A stretch of DNA of 32,378 nucleotides from Hansfordia pulvinata. Lineage: Eukaryota; Ascomycota; Sordariomycetes; Xylariales. The notes under the pieces are model-generated. The model searched no databases. It saw only the letters and a list, made by a program, of their open reading frames with translations, and had not been told where the DNA came from. Shown here piece by piece: positions 20,664-30,668 of the stretch. A program made the translations under genes and the position numbers. Every line of letters starts with the position of its first letter. Position 1 is the stretch's first letter. Location: NCBI GenBank assembly GCA_006538405.1, contig BJKQ01000047.1, positions 1 through 32,378 on the forward strand, written 5' to 3'.

Positions 20664-22522
20664 TCAGCATTCAACCCTCCCTTCGCCATGAATGACTACA
20701 CACGCGGTCTCTAGCTGCTTTGTCCATTGCCCGGACTTGCCACCATGCTTGTGTTTAAGGTGTTGACGAAAGTGATTTGTCTGTTTGACAGCCCCGGAAG
20801 TCATGTTTTTCATGTAGATGAAGCAATCGCTCTTCCCACTCCTTTTTGGTCAATTCACTCATGCGGCTGATCCCCTCACTCCGTTGAAAGCCTTCGCCAC
20901 AGTATGCACAACTTTCAAACATGAGAGAACCGAGTTTGCTTTTTGAGAAATCCTGGGTGCGGTCATGCAAAGTGGAGCAAGACCAACTTTGAACACGTTG
21001 GTGAAGACTTCTGTGGTGACGGATCGCATCGTTCTTCTGAGCGAACCGATTTGGACATGAGTCACACCCATAAGGTTTCCCTTGCTTGTTTGATTGGTTT
21101 CTGGAGCAGATCAGTCGCTATCAACAGTTCGAGGGTTTTGAATCATGTGGAAACATACCGTACTATTCGCTTCATGGACAGGTCTTGCCGCTGTTGTAAG
21201 TAGTTCTTTGCCAAGTCGGATCCTCTTTGCATATTTTGTCGCACGGCAGTGCTATTCAGCCTCATGCTCCCGTGAGAAGAAGCCGTTCGGCGCGTTTCTT
21301 CACCAAGCCGGGCCCGGATTTGGCTTTGGTCAATTTCATTGGTTTTGCGGAGTGAAACGAGGTTTTTTAATGAATCGATGCTGCTGGAGGGGGTTTGGAA
21401 TTGCAAGAAATCTGCATTCTTGTTTCTGGCCGCGATTGGCGACAAAATCGTAAAGGGGACGTGCGGCGACGAGTTGGAGGGCACCCTGCCATCATATGCA
21501 TCGGCGTAACACGAAGCGAGTCTTCGCCATGCCAACTGCATCATCCCTTGATGTCTATCGGTTGCGCGTGCATCAAAGTTCCACAAGTGATCATCTGCTA
21601 GTAATCTTTGTAAACAAGGCCTTTTCCGTGTTTCTTCAAGGCGGTTTCCAGGAACATCCGGTTAAACCCCACACGGGTGCAAACATACTGGTGAGTGCTC
21701 TTTCCTGGCCTGAATCACAGGTCGCGTAGTCAGTCCGTAGACTTCTGCCTGAGAAAGAGTGAGCCCATAGTCTGAGCGGTTGTGGCGCTCCTCTCCAAGA
21801 AACAGCACATGTTGCTATGAGTGAGGCCACCCAATTACTATCATAGGCGTGCCTGGCGTACGAAAGTAACTTACCGGATAGACCACTAAGAAGGGAAGTG
21901 CGGCATGGCCTTTCCATGCTCTCCAACAATGCGCAGTCGTAATCGCTTCGATCGAACTTGTTACTATGAACGACTTTCGACCGTACCGGACTCAGGGGAG
22001 AGACCACATAGGCAATGCCAGGCAGTGCATATTGAGATTCCATGACAAGGTGAGCTGAACCAATATCTGATTTCTCTTATTCAAGATCAACAAAAACAAG
22101 ATAGCTTGGGTCAGAGTTACTTCGGTGTATGGCTGAAAAGTCGGGAGATTTGATTTTCCTCCAAGTGGAATCAAAGCTCGAGATGCCGTGTACATTGCAT
22201 CGTCTCCATAACTCCGCACGAGCCACTTGGAAAGCCGAGCAGACGCAGAAGCGTTCAGCAGGATGCGATCATCAGATCTGAACCCGTCTTGGAGGACCTG
22301 AGGTAAAGGCCGAGTGGCAGGGTTCCAGCCGTGTCTGCTGCGATGATTTACCCTACACTGCGCCGGTAACCCACGATCTAAAACTGGAGGAATGAAATGA
22401 TGATCCATAAATTGTTGACGAAGACGGTGACACCCGGGGATGTCTTTCCAGCTTAGTCTCCGTCTCGGCGTCATGTTGTATCCCGAGGGATCCCGGGAGG
22501 CAAAAACCCCACCCACATGCAC
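20664..22522 (-). pseudogene. C2H2 zinc-finger protein gene with several frame breaks
   Basis: Exon-like segments run down the minus strand. 22474-22127 reads MTPRRRLSWKDIPGCHRLRQ...; an intron GTAACT..AATAAGAG joins in phase to KSDIGSAHLVMESQYALPG. Then come QHVLFLGEERHNRSDYGLTL, GFNRMFLETALKKHGKGLVY, and DDHLWNFDARATDRHQG running to 21160. A GTATGT..CTCCAG intron joins in phase to KPYGCDSCPNRFAQKNDAIR-HHRSLH, a C-x2-C-x12-H-x4-H finger. Next is CAYCGEGF...EWEERLLHLHEKHDF and then, in another frame, HFRQHLKHKHGGKSGQWT. That last order (finger, CGYCGE finger, HFRQHLKHSHAG-like block) is common in fungal C2H2 regulators. Breaks: a frame change before QHVLF (~21870), near 21695, at ~21598-21600 (stop TAG), and at ~20774-20785. 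Probably a dead DNA-binding protein gene. Confidence 0.75.
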
Positions 22523-24280
22523 TGACCCCCGAGAACGGTCACCTTATCACGCTACTCTTCAATGGCACTAGTGTTGGCGTAAGACTTGTCACTTTCTATC
22601 TTTAGGGGTTTCGGCATTTCTAAAAACGACAAGCAGCCCTTGCCATCCTAGTTGCCGGCTAGCGTGGTCTGGAACAGCGGCTGGTACAGAAAGGGATGGA
22701 ATGTTCCGCTCTAGCGTCATCACCCTTACACGGTGGAGACATATTCCCCCTCACAAGGCATCCATGGTAACACCCGGACCCCCGAGGAGCCCGGCATCAA
22801 ACCACGGCATCAGGACGAAGGATATGGACGATGATGTAGAGACTAATGCTACACATCTAACTATCCGTTCTCAAAACGGCTCCACAGATCACGACCGATG
22901 CTCGCGGGGTTCTCACATAACAGGACTAATTTGGCGCACAATTACTAACCCCTGGCCGGCAACCCCTTTAAATTGTTATACAGTCTTGGTAAAACACATG
23001 TAAAGTGAAGTCAAAGCGACTGCGCCTCGCTCCTGGAGTCACTTGCCATCAGTTCCTCGTTACTGACCGCCAGGGGAGCCGTGGCCAATGCATCAGCAAT
23101 TCCTCGAAAAGGAAAACACTTTACATTTTAGGTATCCATCAGGATGGAGACGATGGCAATATTACACACTTCTCTGTAGTTACAACACCATGTTCTCATA
23201 GGCGCCCACTATGAGCTTAAACGGTTTCAACTCGGCGTCACGCCTGTTGAATTACTCCGTTAACGTATGCACGAGATGGTCTTCGACCTTTACGGAAGTA
23301 TCTGTGGCCTCTAACGTGATGAGTAACCCCGGGTCTCAGAAAGAAGCATGGCAATAGGCACGTTGGACGCTTTTCGGGAGCAAGACTGGAATGATCAGAG
23401 CCAGGAAGGTTCCATGATTGTCATTTTATTAGGGCTCTTCCTGCTTGAAGGGATGAGAATAGGTGGGTTTGTGACTCAGAGACAAATAGGAAGAGGAAAA
23501 GAGAGGAGCAAGCTTGGCAACTGCGCTGCGCTGGCTTGGCGCTAACTATTAAATATACAATTCAAAACATAGTGATGAATCAAATTAAACTCTTGCAAAT
23601 TAGTCATCATGTCAGATGAAAAAGTTACCAATTGTCTGTGCCCGAAACGTGAACCTGAAGAGTCGGTATTTTGCCATTTCGAGATAGTAGTCTGATGAGT
23701 AAAACATATTGTAACGTGTTGTCTTCGGTCCCGAAGGGCGTCGGACTCGGAAATTAAGCAGCATTCCGAAGACCATTGCGTACGGGGGATGAGGTCAGAG
23801 AAAGGATTGCGGAGAAAATAATGCACTAAGAGGATGACCGGCTCCAGGCAACATTCAAATGTTCGAGAACGTTCTTCACTTGTGAGAAGTCTATACCCAG
23901 TTCAGCTTTACATATTCTAGACCCGCCAAGATCGGCCGCCGACGCTCAGGCGGTAGTGCACTCACATGTTCTAGAAGCTAAGGCTGCGAACTATGCATTG
24001 CCGAGCGAGCTTGCATGAAATTGACACGAGGCATAGCCTATTGCAGTAAAAATGGGACGCAACTCGGGGAGGACGATGTTTGGTTTCTTAAGGATAGGCA
24101 ACTGGCACATGGGGGAGGCCGGCCAATTTCCAGCGGCCCTCGAGACGCTTGAAGCTATTTACTTGATGCTTCCAGCTCAGACGTAAGTACGAACAAGCCT
24201 AATAGCACCAATTTTCAACCTAGTCAGCAAACCATATTTACTTCAAGGCAGTGCCGTTTCTGGCACTCTTGCACGAAAAG
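22523..24280. other. Intergenic, 5' flank of the PKS relic
   Basis: No supported gene. SAT and most of the KS domain of the PKS would be expected upstream of 24280 but are not found. A short open segment at 24053-24185 (FLRIGNWHMGEAGQFPAALE) faintly recalls the GNxxHxE region of a KS, in another frame; I do not rely on it. The 23.1-24.0 kb stretch has no recognisable content. Confidence 0.5.
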
Positions 24281-24374
24281 GAAACAGCTGGCTCTCTGGG
24301 ATCCGAAAATTCACCCAGCGTGCGTCAGCAGCCATGGCTCCGCGGGTAGCAACTCGGCGGTAGTCTAACGGGAT

Positions 24375-25925
24375 GTGCCAGTCTCCCTTGTTTCGAACCT
24401 GACTGTCCACCTCACCAAGCATCCGCTCTTCGTCTTGGCCGACTCGGAGAGAGGCTTATTGGGCTACTGTCGGAAACTGCTCGACTGGAGGGCCCGACTG
24501 AGCGATCGTTTACCTTCTGTTCTTGCCTCTTGGGCCCTTGACCTGGCCGATCGAGGGAACCAACCATCAATGGATTTATACCCTGCTGACCTCCGCGAGC
24601 AGCATTTTTCTGACGCAAGATCGCACCTCGAAGCCACCTCCACCTCGGGCTTGGGGATCGGTCAAACTGAAAGTAAGCGAGAAGCCCCAGTCGTGTTGGT
24701 GTTTGGAGGTCAGGTAGGTCAAACGCTGAATCTTTCGAAAGTGGTTTACGAGGGCTTTGATATCTATCGCCATCGTCTCGACGCCTGCCACCAGATACTG
24801 GTATCTTTGGGGACTTCGGGACTCTACCCCCAAATCTTTGAACAAGAGTCCATCGAGGACCCCGCGACTCTCCAGTTGGGCCTGTTCTCCATCCAGTATG
24901 CATCCGCGAGTTCATGGCTCGACTGCGGTCTTCAGGTCGATGCCATTGTGGGCCATAGCCCTAGGCAGCTCGCGGCCCTCTGCCTATCTTAAAGTCTGAC
25001 CCTGGAGGATGGCTTGGCTCTTATCGTGGGGCGCGCGTCACTGGTTAAGAATTCCTGGGCATCCGAGCCAGGCGCCATATTAGCCGTCCAAGGCAATCGC
25101 ACTGCAGTGGAGTCTGCTATCGCGTCGCTGCGGCGTCAGGACGACCTTCACTACGCCGAAATCGCCTGCTTTAACGGTCTCAGAAACCACGTAATCGTCG
25201 GATCATCCAGGTTCATAAAGACCTTAGAGACAACATTGGATAGCGCCGTTGTCGGCTTCAGGAACCTCGAGGTGACGCATGGATTTCACTCCCGTTTCAC
25301 CGAGCCGATACTACCGCATCTCAGTAGCCTGGCTGGAAAGCTAGACTGGAGATTTCTAAAAGTCCACCTAGAAATATGCACCCAGATGAGCTTCCAGACC
25401 GCACCTGACGCCACCCTGCCCGCACAGCACATGCGACGCCCCGTCTTCTTCCAGACCGCGATAGAGCGACTAGAAGCGCGATTTCCGAACGCGACCTGGA
25501 TAGAAGCTGGCCTGGGCTGCTCAGTCATGGGCCTCGTGAAGGGATCGTTAAGTCATGCATCCAACCATACCATTCTCAGTCCCAAGATCACTTCGTCGTC
25601 TCCAGGCCAGGTCTCCCTCTCGAGCACAACCCTCAGCCTCTGGAAAATGGGGTACGGTGTGCAGCTCTGGGCCTTCCACCGTCTCCAGAAGCACCGCTAC
25701 GAGCGGCTTCACCTACCACCCTACCAGTTCGAGAAGACCCGGCACTGGAAGGACTTCACCGTCCGAGAGAGGAGCAGCAGCGAGCCAGCGGTTGAGTCGT
25801 CGGATGAAGCTGCTCCGCCGAAGCCAAACAACGAGATGCTCACGCTTTTTGGGCCTACCAATAGGGTTGGAGAAGTCGAGAGGGGGGCCGCCACTTTCTC
25901 CCTTAACCCCCGCGCCGAACGATTC
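24375..25925 (+). pseudogene. PKS acyltransferase (MAT) domain segment
   Basis: KS-AT linker (KHPLFVLADSERGLLGYCRK) followed by the AT domain: PVVLVFGGQVGQ start, nucleophile motif IVGHSPRQLAALCLS (family GHSFGQ; the Ser is kept, FG is PR), and the catalytic-His motif THGFHSRFTEPILP. An in-frame TAA (24990-24992) sits where relatives have Gly in LCVSGALSLEDG; the frame resumes at once with SLTLEDGLALIVGR. The segment ends with the PPYQFEKTRHW post-AT linker. The domain would load malonyl extender units. Confidence 0.92.
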
Positions 25926-25927
25926 CA

Positions 25928-26757
25928 ATGCTGGTCGGAGGCCATATCATGGCAGGGCAGGCTCTCGCGCCAGCTTCTCTCTACTACGAGATCGCCGCGC
26001 GAGCCGTCCTCGAGCTGGTAGGGGATCCTGAGGGCAGGATGCACGTCCCGACGGTGACGAACCTGCTCATGAAGTCTCCGATCGGTCGGAACACAAGTAA
26101 AGACATCTCGATCCGGTTCTCTCCGGTGGCCCTTAACGGCCCGGCGCAACAAGCCTGGGACTTCGCCATCGTGATCGTGGAACGCAGCAGCGGGCCGGGA
26201 GGCCTCGCGGCGGAAGGCGCGCACGTGTCAAGTGGGCGGGTGCGCCTCCGCGCGCGAGCCGATATGGGGGGAGCCCCGGGCGACTTTGCGCGTTACCAAC
26301 GGCTCACTGGGGTCCGTCGGTGCTTGGAGCTCTTAAGCCACCCAGATAGCGATCTCCTGAGAGGCGAACACCTATACCGCGCCTTCAGCTCCGTCGTCAC
26401 CTACGATCCCATCTTCCAAGGCATCACCCAAGTGGCGTGCGTGGGGGACGAGGCCGCCGGCAAGGTCGTGCTCCGGCGGATTATGGCGGCGAGCGCCTCC
26501 GCCCAAGAGTCCGCTTGTAACACGCCGCTGGTCGATAGCTTCATGCAGGTCGCTGGATTCCTGCTCAACTACTTCCGCAACCCCGGCCGGGACGATGTGT
26601 TCGTGTGTGACAAGATTGATCATTTCGAGCTCGGGGGCGCTTTCACGCCCGACGCCCGGGAGTGGCTTGTGCATGCCACCCTGAGCCGGCCCGACGGTGA
26701 CGATCGCCACGCGTCGGCAGACTGCTACGTTTTCGAGGCTGACAGCTCAACGATGGT
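25928..26757 (+). pseudogene. PKS product-template (PT) domain segment
   Basis: Begins LVGGHIMAGQALAPASLYYE, with the PT catalytic His in the GHxM motif, and later NTPLVDSFMQVAGFLLN, with the catalytic Asp. Both residues are present. It is joined to AT by a one-base loss at ~25926-25931, and leaves frame at ~26755-26758, where NGVFGLSFTRVSRPFLGKAL continues in the next frame. PT domains fold the poly-beta-ketone and direct aldol cyclisation. Confidence 0.9.
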
Positions 26758-27430
26758 AATGGCGTCTTCGGTTTGTCCTTCACGAGGGTTTCCAGACCTT
26801 TTCTCGGGAAGGCGCTTGCCAATATCGACGTCGGTGCTGCTCGCGATCCGGATCAGGATCCAACGAGTCCCCCGGTGATGGTACGCACCCGAGCAAGGCC
26901 GCGCGGGGCGGAAGACGGCGGACAAGCTCGAGATGATCATGACTCATCGTCACTCCGTCGACCCCTTCTGGAGATCATAAGCGCCAACACCGACGTACCT
27001 CCCGAAGAACTGGGCAACGAAACATCTCTAGAGGCACTGGGAATCGATTGGCTGTCTGCGACAGAGGTTCTCAACGATGTGCGAACACAACTAGGGATCA
27101 GGATAGAGCTGGCCTCTTTCCTGCTCCTCCCCAACCTCGGCGGATTCATAAGCTTAGCCGAAGAACAGCAGACGGGACCCAAGAACAATGATCGGGGTTG
27201 CGAGGCCGGCAGCAGCCACTTCAAAGAAGAGTTGCGCCCAAACGACGGCAAGTCCCAAGAACGAATCGATCAGTCGCCAACCCGCAGAGCTCGACCTTCT
27301 CTGGATGTCGCAGAGGCTACAACGCGTGATCGCATTGCCATCTTCAAAGACGTTAGTTCCAAGTACAATCAAGTTGCTAGCTTCACCCAGGCCCTTGGAT
27401 TCTGGAAAAACGCTTACCTCAATCGCGTCT
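26758..27430 (+). pseudogene. PKS acyl-carrier (ACP) segment with lost phosphopantetheine serine
   Basis: After the PT end and a charged linker, the ACP runs from ~26950 (RRPLLEIISANTDVPPEELG) through LEALGIDWLSATEVLNDVRT. The family motif is LGxDSL; here it is LGIDWL (TGG at ~27050), so the attachment serine is Trp. A single C-to-G change from TCG would do this. The segment then runs through a linker into the first part of the CMeT (RDRIAIFKDVSSKYNQVASF, GFWKNAYLNRV) before the next frame break. Confidence 0.88.
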
Positions 27431-27431
27431 T

Positions 27432-28564
27432 GTCCTGGCTTACACTGTGGAGACATTCGCCCGGCTTAAAGCAGACCTGAGCAAGCTCAAGCCAGGAGAG
27501 TCCCTGCCCAAGATTCATGTATTGGCTCGGCACGGACATTTAGCGATGCAGCTACACCGTATTCTTGAAGAGGCCAAACTCGTGACGGTGGAAAATCAAC
27601 ATTATGTCAGGACCACTACGCCGCTGAGTGGTACCTCCGCTGAAGAGGTCTACAACGAGATCATTGGCATCCATCCTGTACACGACGATGAACTCAGGCT
27701 GGCTAAAGCTGTCGGTTCCCGTCTAGCAAGTTGTCTCCTAGGAGAGGAAGAAGGCCTGCAAATTGTGTTCGGTGACAAGAATAACAAAGAGAGCCTGCAG
27801 AGGGTCTACGAGAATTGGCCCCTGCTCCGCGCGCCGACCAATCTGCTCGGAGAATTCATGGCCAGGATCTCGAGCGCTTCTGCGGACGCAGGCGGCGTGT
27901 TCCGCATCTTCGAGATCGGCGCGGGCACCGGCGGCACGCCCGGCCATGTCTTCGAATGTCTCCGGCGATGCGGTGTGAGATACGAGTACGTGTTAACGGA
28001 TATATCGGTCTCACTGGTATCGGCCGCCAGCAAACGCTTTTCGGGGGTCACGGGCATGTCCTTTGAGGTTCTAGACGTCGAGCAGCGGCATGGAGGGCAC
28101 GCGCGCCTCGGCTTATTTGACTGCATCGTCGCTGCCAACTGCATCCACGCGACACGCAGCCTCGAGACCTCACTTGGCAATTTGCGCCAGATGCTTTCGC
28201 CGGCTAGAGTCCTGGCTCTCATCGAGATCACCCAGAATATGTTTTGGCTTGAAATCGTGGTAGGCCTGTTCGAAGGTTGGTGGCGCTTTGTCGACGGGCT
28301 CACGCACGCCCTGGTCAATGAGAAACACTGGGAGCAAAGCCTGAAAGCAGCTGGGTTCGGGACAGTCCAGTGGTCCGAGGGCGAGTCGCCAGAGTCCCAG
28401 ATAGTCCGGCTAATCACTGCGTTTCCTAGCAGACGGCCGTGTGGGGGGCCAATTCAAACCCCCGCTATTGTGGAAACGGTAGCGTATAAAAAGGTGGGGG
28501 ACAGAGAGATCCAAGCTGATATATTGGCCGACTGAGGTGGGAGACGCAAAGAGGAGGCCAGTCG
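27432..28564 (+). pseudogene. PKS C-methyltransferase (CMeT) segment
   Basis: VLAYTVETFARL...LKPGESLPKIHVLARHGH helical part, then the SAM-binding fold: FEIGAGTGGT (motif I), YVLTDIS, FDCIVAANCIHATR, LIEITQNMFWLEIVVGLFEG. This domain adds methyl groups from S-adenosylmethionine to the polyketide chain. The end (IVETVAYKKVGDREIQADI) leads into the linker YWPTEVGDAKRRPV in a frame two bases shifted (TA run), up to the donor GTGAGT at 28565. Confidence 0.92.
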
Positions 28565-28618
28565 GTGAGTGACCAGAACAGGCTCATTAGCATCAGACAC
28601 GCGCTAAAAGGGTTGCAG

Positions 28619-29576
28619 CGTTGATGATACACGGTGGCAGCCACATACTCTTCTCCAGAAAAGATGTCCGGCCCGCCCAGACACGCCTCTTGCTCGAAAT
28701 GGGGTTTCTCCCTGTCAGCCTGGACCATCGACTGTGCCCAGAAGTCACTCTGTCGGAAGGCCCAATGGTCGACGTTTGCGACGCCCTGGAATGGGCTCGG
28801 CTCACGCTCCCCAGCCTGCAGTCGAAGCACAAGAAGCTGGCCGTTGACGGCGACAGGGTCGTAGTGGTCGGCTGGTCCTCCGGCGGCCAACTCGCCATGT
28901 CGCTCGCCTACACGGCCCCAGCAAGAGGTGTGCGGCCACCAGAAGCGATATTGGCCTTTTACTGCCCGACGGACTACGAAGACCTGTGGTGGCGGTCGCC
29001 GATTCAACCTCTTGGTGCTGAGGACAGCGGCGCGGCGTACGACATCCTAGAGGCCGTCCAAGAAAATCCGATTGCCAACTACGGGGTTGTCAGCGCGTGG
29101 GAGCCCCTGTCCAACCCCCGGATTCTGACAGATCCCCGCTGCCGGATAGTGCTCCATATGAACTGGAGGGCCCAGACCCTTCCGATCATACTCGAAGGCT
29201 TGCCGAGCAAGGCTAAGGAGAGTGCGATGGCGAGCGAGGCTGGCGGTGACAACCGCGACGACGGAGGCAGACAACGGGACTGGAACGCACTTCCGCAGCC
29301 GCCTACCGAACACATCCGTGCCGTCAGCGCGAGGCATCAGATCCAACAGGGCGCTTATCGCGTTCCGACTTTTCTGGTTCATGGCACAGCAGATGATTTG
29401 ATCCTTGGCAACAGAGCCAGGAAACATATCATGCTTTGGTCAGAGCGCAAGTGCCTGCTGGGCTGGGCCTTGTGGAAGACGGCCCTCATATCTGCGATAA
29501 AAGCAACGATCCCACGTCTGCTGGCTGGCGAGCCGTGCTGAAAGGATACCGTTTCCTCAAGGCGCACGTGGATTAG
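28619..29576 (+). pseudogene. PKS terminal esterase/thioesterase-like domain
   Basis: After a 54-nt intron ending CAG at 28618 the frame reads ALMIHGGSHILFSRKDVRPA (oxyanion HGG), GFLPVSLDHRLCPE, then the nucleophile VVGWSSGGQLAMS and the acid VHGTADDLI. The catalytic His (VEDGPHICD) lies in the frame one base away, after a loss at ~29401-29406, followed by GYRFLKAHVD and a stop. In relatives this alpha/beta-hydrolase releases the methylated aromatic acid. Confidence 0.9.
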
Positions 29577-30668
29577 TACTATTTATACAATGATCTCGTC
29601 AGCAGCGTGCCAAGAGCGTCCCAGTTCACTATGCCGCCTCATCGCCCCGGGAAAGAGTTGGAATGGTACATGATCGATTGCAGCGACATCAGGTCATAAA
29701 AGCTGGAAGCAAAAGCATGGCTGGAGGGCCTTCAATCCCCGGGAGCCACAACCCATCGATCAGCAGCTTTCACCAACGAGCGATTTAACTTCAATCTCAT
29801 CGAAAGATGCGTCCATTGTTTGGGCCTAGGAAGCCGGAAAAAAAAGCTAAGAAACGTACTTCGTTGATTCCTTTTTCATCTCCCGGATTTACATGCGAAG
29901 CCTAGCGATAGAATAATCTCAAGCAGAATTTAAACTAATGCAATAGTCTCCAACCAATCCGCCGTCAAGGTATAACATTGTGTTTTCGTGCTGTATTGCG
30001 CTTGGCCGTGCCTCTTTCTAACCGGCCTGCAACGATCGTTGTGCAGCTGTCCGAACTGTAGCATGCCATTCAGGCAAACGAATGGGGTTGTGTGGGGTGA
30101 TGAACTTACACCGCTTGTTTTCCATCCGGACCGACTACAACAACATCTACCATGAAATTCGCTTTTACATCATGCTCCTCCAGCTACCAGATACTTACCT
30201 TGTAGAATGGCCTTACTTCTGTGCAGAGCAACGGAAAACAATAATAAAGACGGTAAAGAACGTGACCCGCGTTTCGTTTTTGGTCTTGTTGTCATACGGA
30301 CCCCAACGATGTGTGGACAGCCGTTTGGCTGCGCAGCTGATTGACACGTCAAGGTAAGCATCTTTGTTGGGTACCCGTATGAGATTCACTAAACATAAAA
30401 TACTCCGAGGCAATTAATATAACTCTAATCACTCTGTGTATGAGCTCGCTAAACATTTCAAAGTCACGCACGTGATAGTTTTCACATTGTAGAACAAGCT
30501 TAGAACGATCCAATCATGTGTACATACCAAGTAGAGCAAGTCCGCAGAGAAATTTCATAAATAAAACAAATCTGCTACTAGCCAAAGCGCCACAGCCGTT
30601 ATCACTGTTCATACCCTCGCTTCACAATCAGCAGATGCCGATAATGTATATGCGACATGAAATTGCCA
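29577..30668. other. Intergenic between convergent PKS relic and SDR gene
   Basis: 1.1 kb with no supported gene. A 91-aa plus ORF at 30082-30357 has no recognisable motif and is opposed by equally long minus ORFs, so it is not called. Confidence 0.5.

Larger units (their letters stand above)
24282..29576 (+). pseudogene. Non-reducing polyketide synthase relic (KS'-AT-PT-ACP-CMeT-esterase)
   Basis: Five successive open segments carry, in the correct order, the domains of a methylating NR-PKS whose terminal esterase-like domain follows the C-methyltransferase. That order is known from 5-methylorsellinate and 3,5-dimethylorsellinate synthases. Missing: SAT and all of KS except its last strands (PACVSSHGSAGSNSAVV at ~24315-24365). 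Lesions seen: TAA 24366-24368; TAA 24990-24992 in AT; one base lost at ~25926-25931 (AT/PT); one at ~26755-26758 (PT end); one gained at ~27425-27432 (CMeT start); two lost in a TA run at ~28519-28522; one lost at ~29401-29406; ACP Ser to Trp. The esterase ends, in the shifted frame, at TAG 29574-29576. A correct 54-nt intron (28565..28618) survives. GC content looks clearly higher than in the flanks. No polyketide product can be made from this copy. It is followed by a convergent SDR gene. Confidence 0.95.

Noticed and set aside
24053..24185. Possible KS fragment (GNWHMGEAGQFPAAL)
   Set aside because: Similarity to the GNxxHxE region is slight and it is out of frame with the certain KS end; not strong enough to call.
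25721..26224. 167-aa minus-strand ORF and other antisense ORFs over the PKS
   Set aside because: High GC makes long antisense frames likely; the plus strand has unmistakable PKS domains.
24282..29576. Repeat-induced point mutation (RIP) as cause of PKS decay
   Set aside because: Lesions are mostly small indels and the region remains GC-rich, opposite to the C-to-T, AT-enriching signature of RIP.
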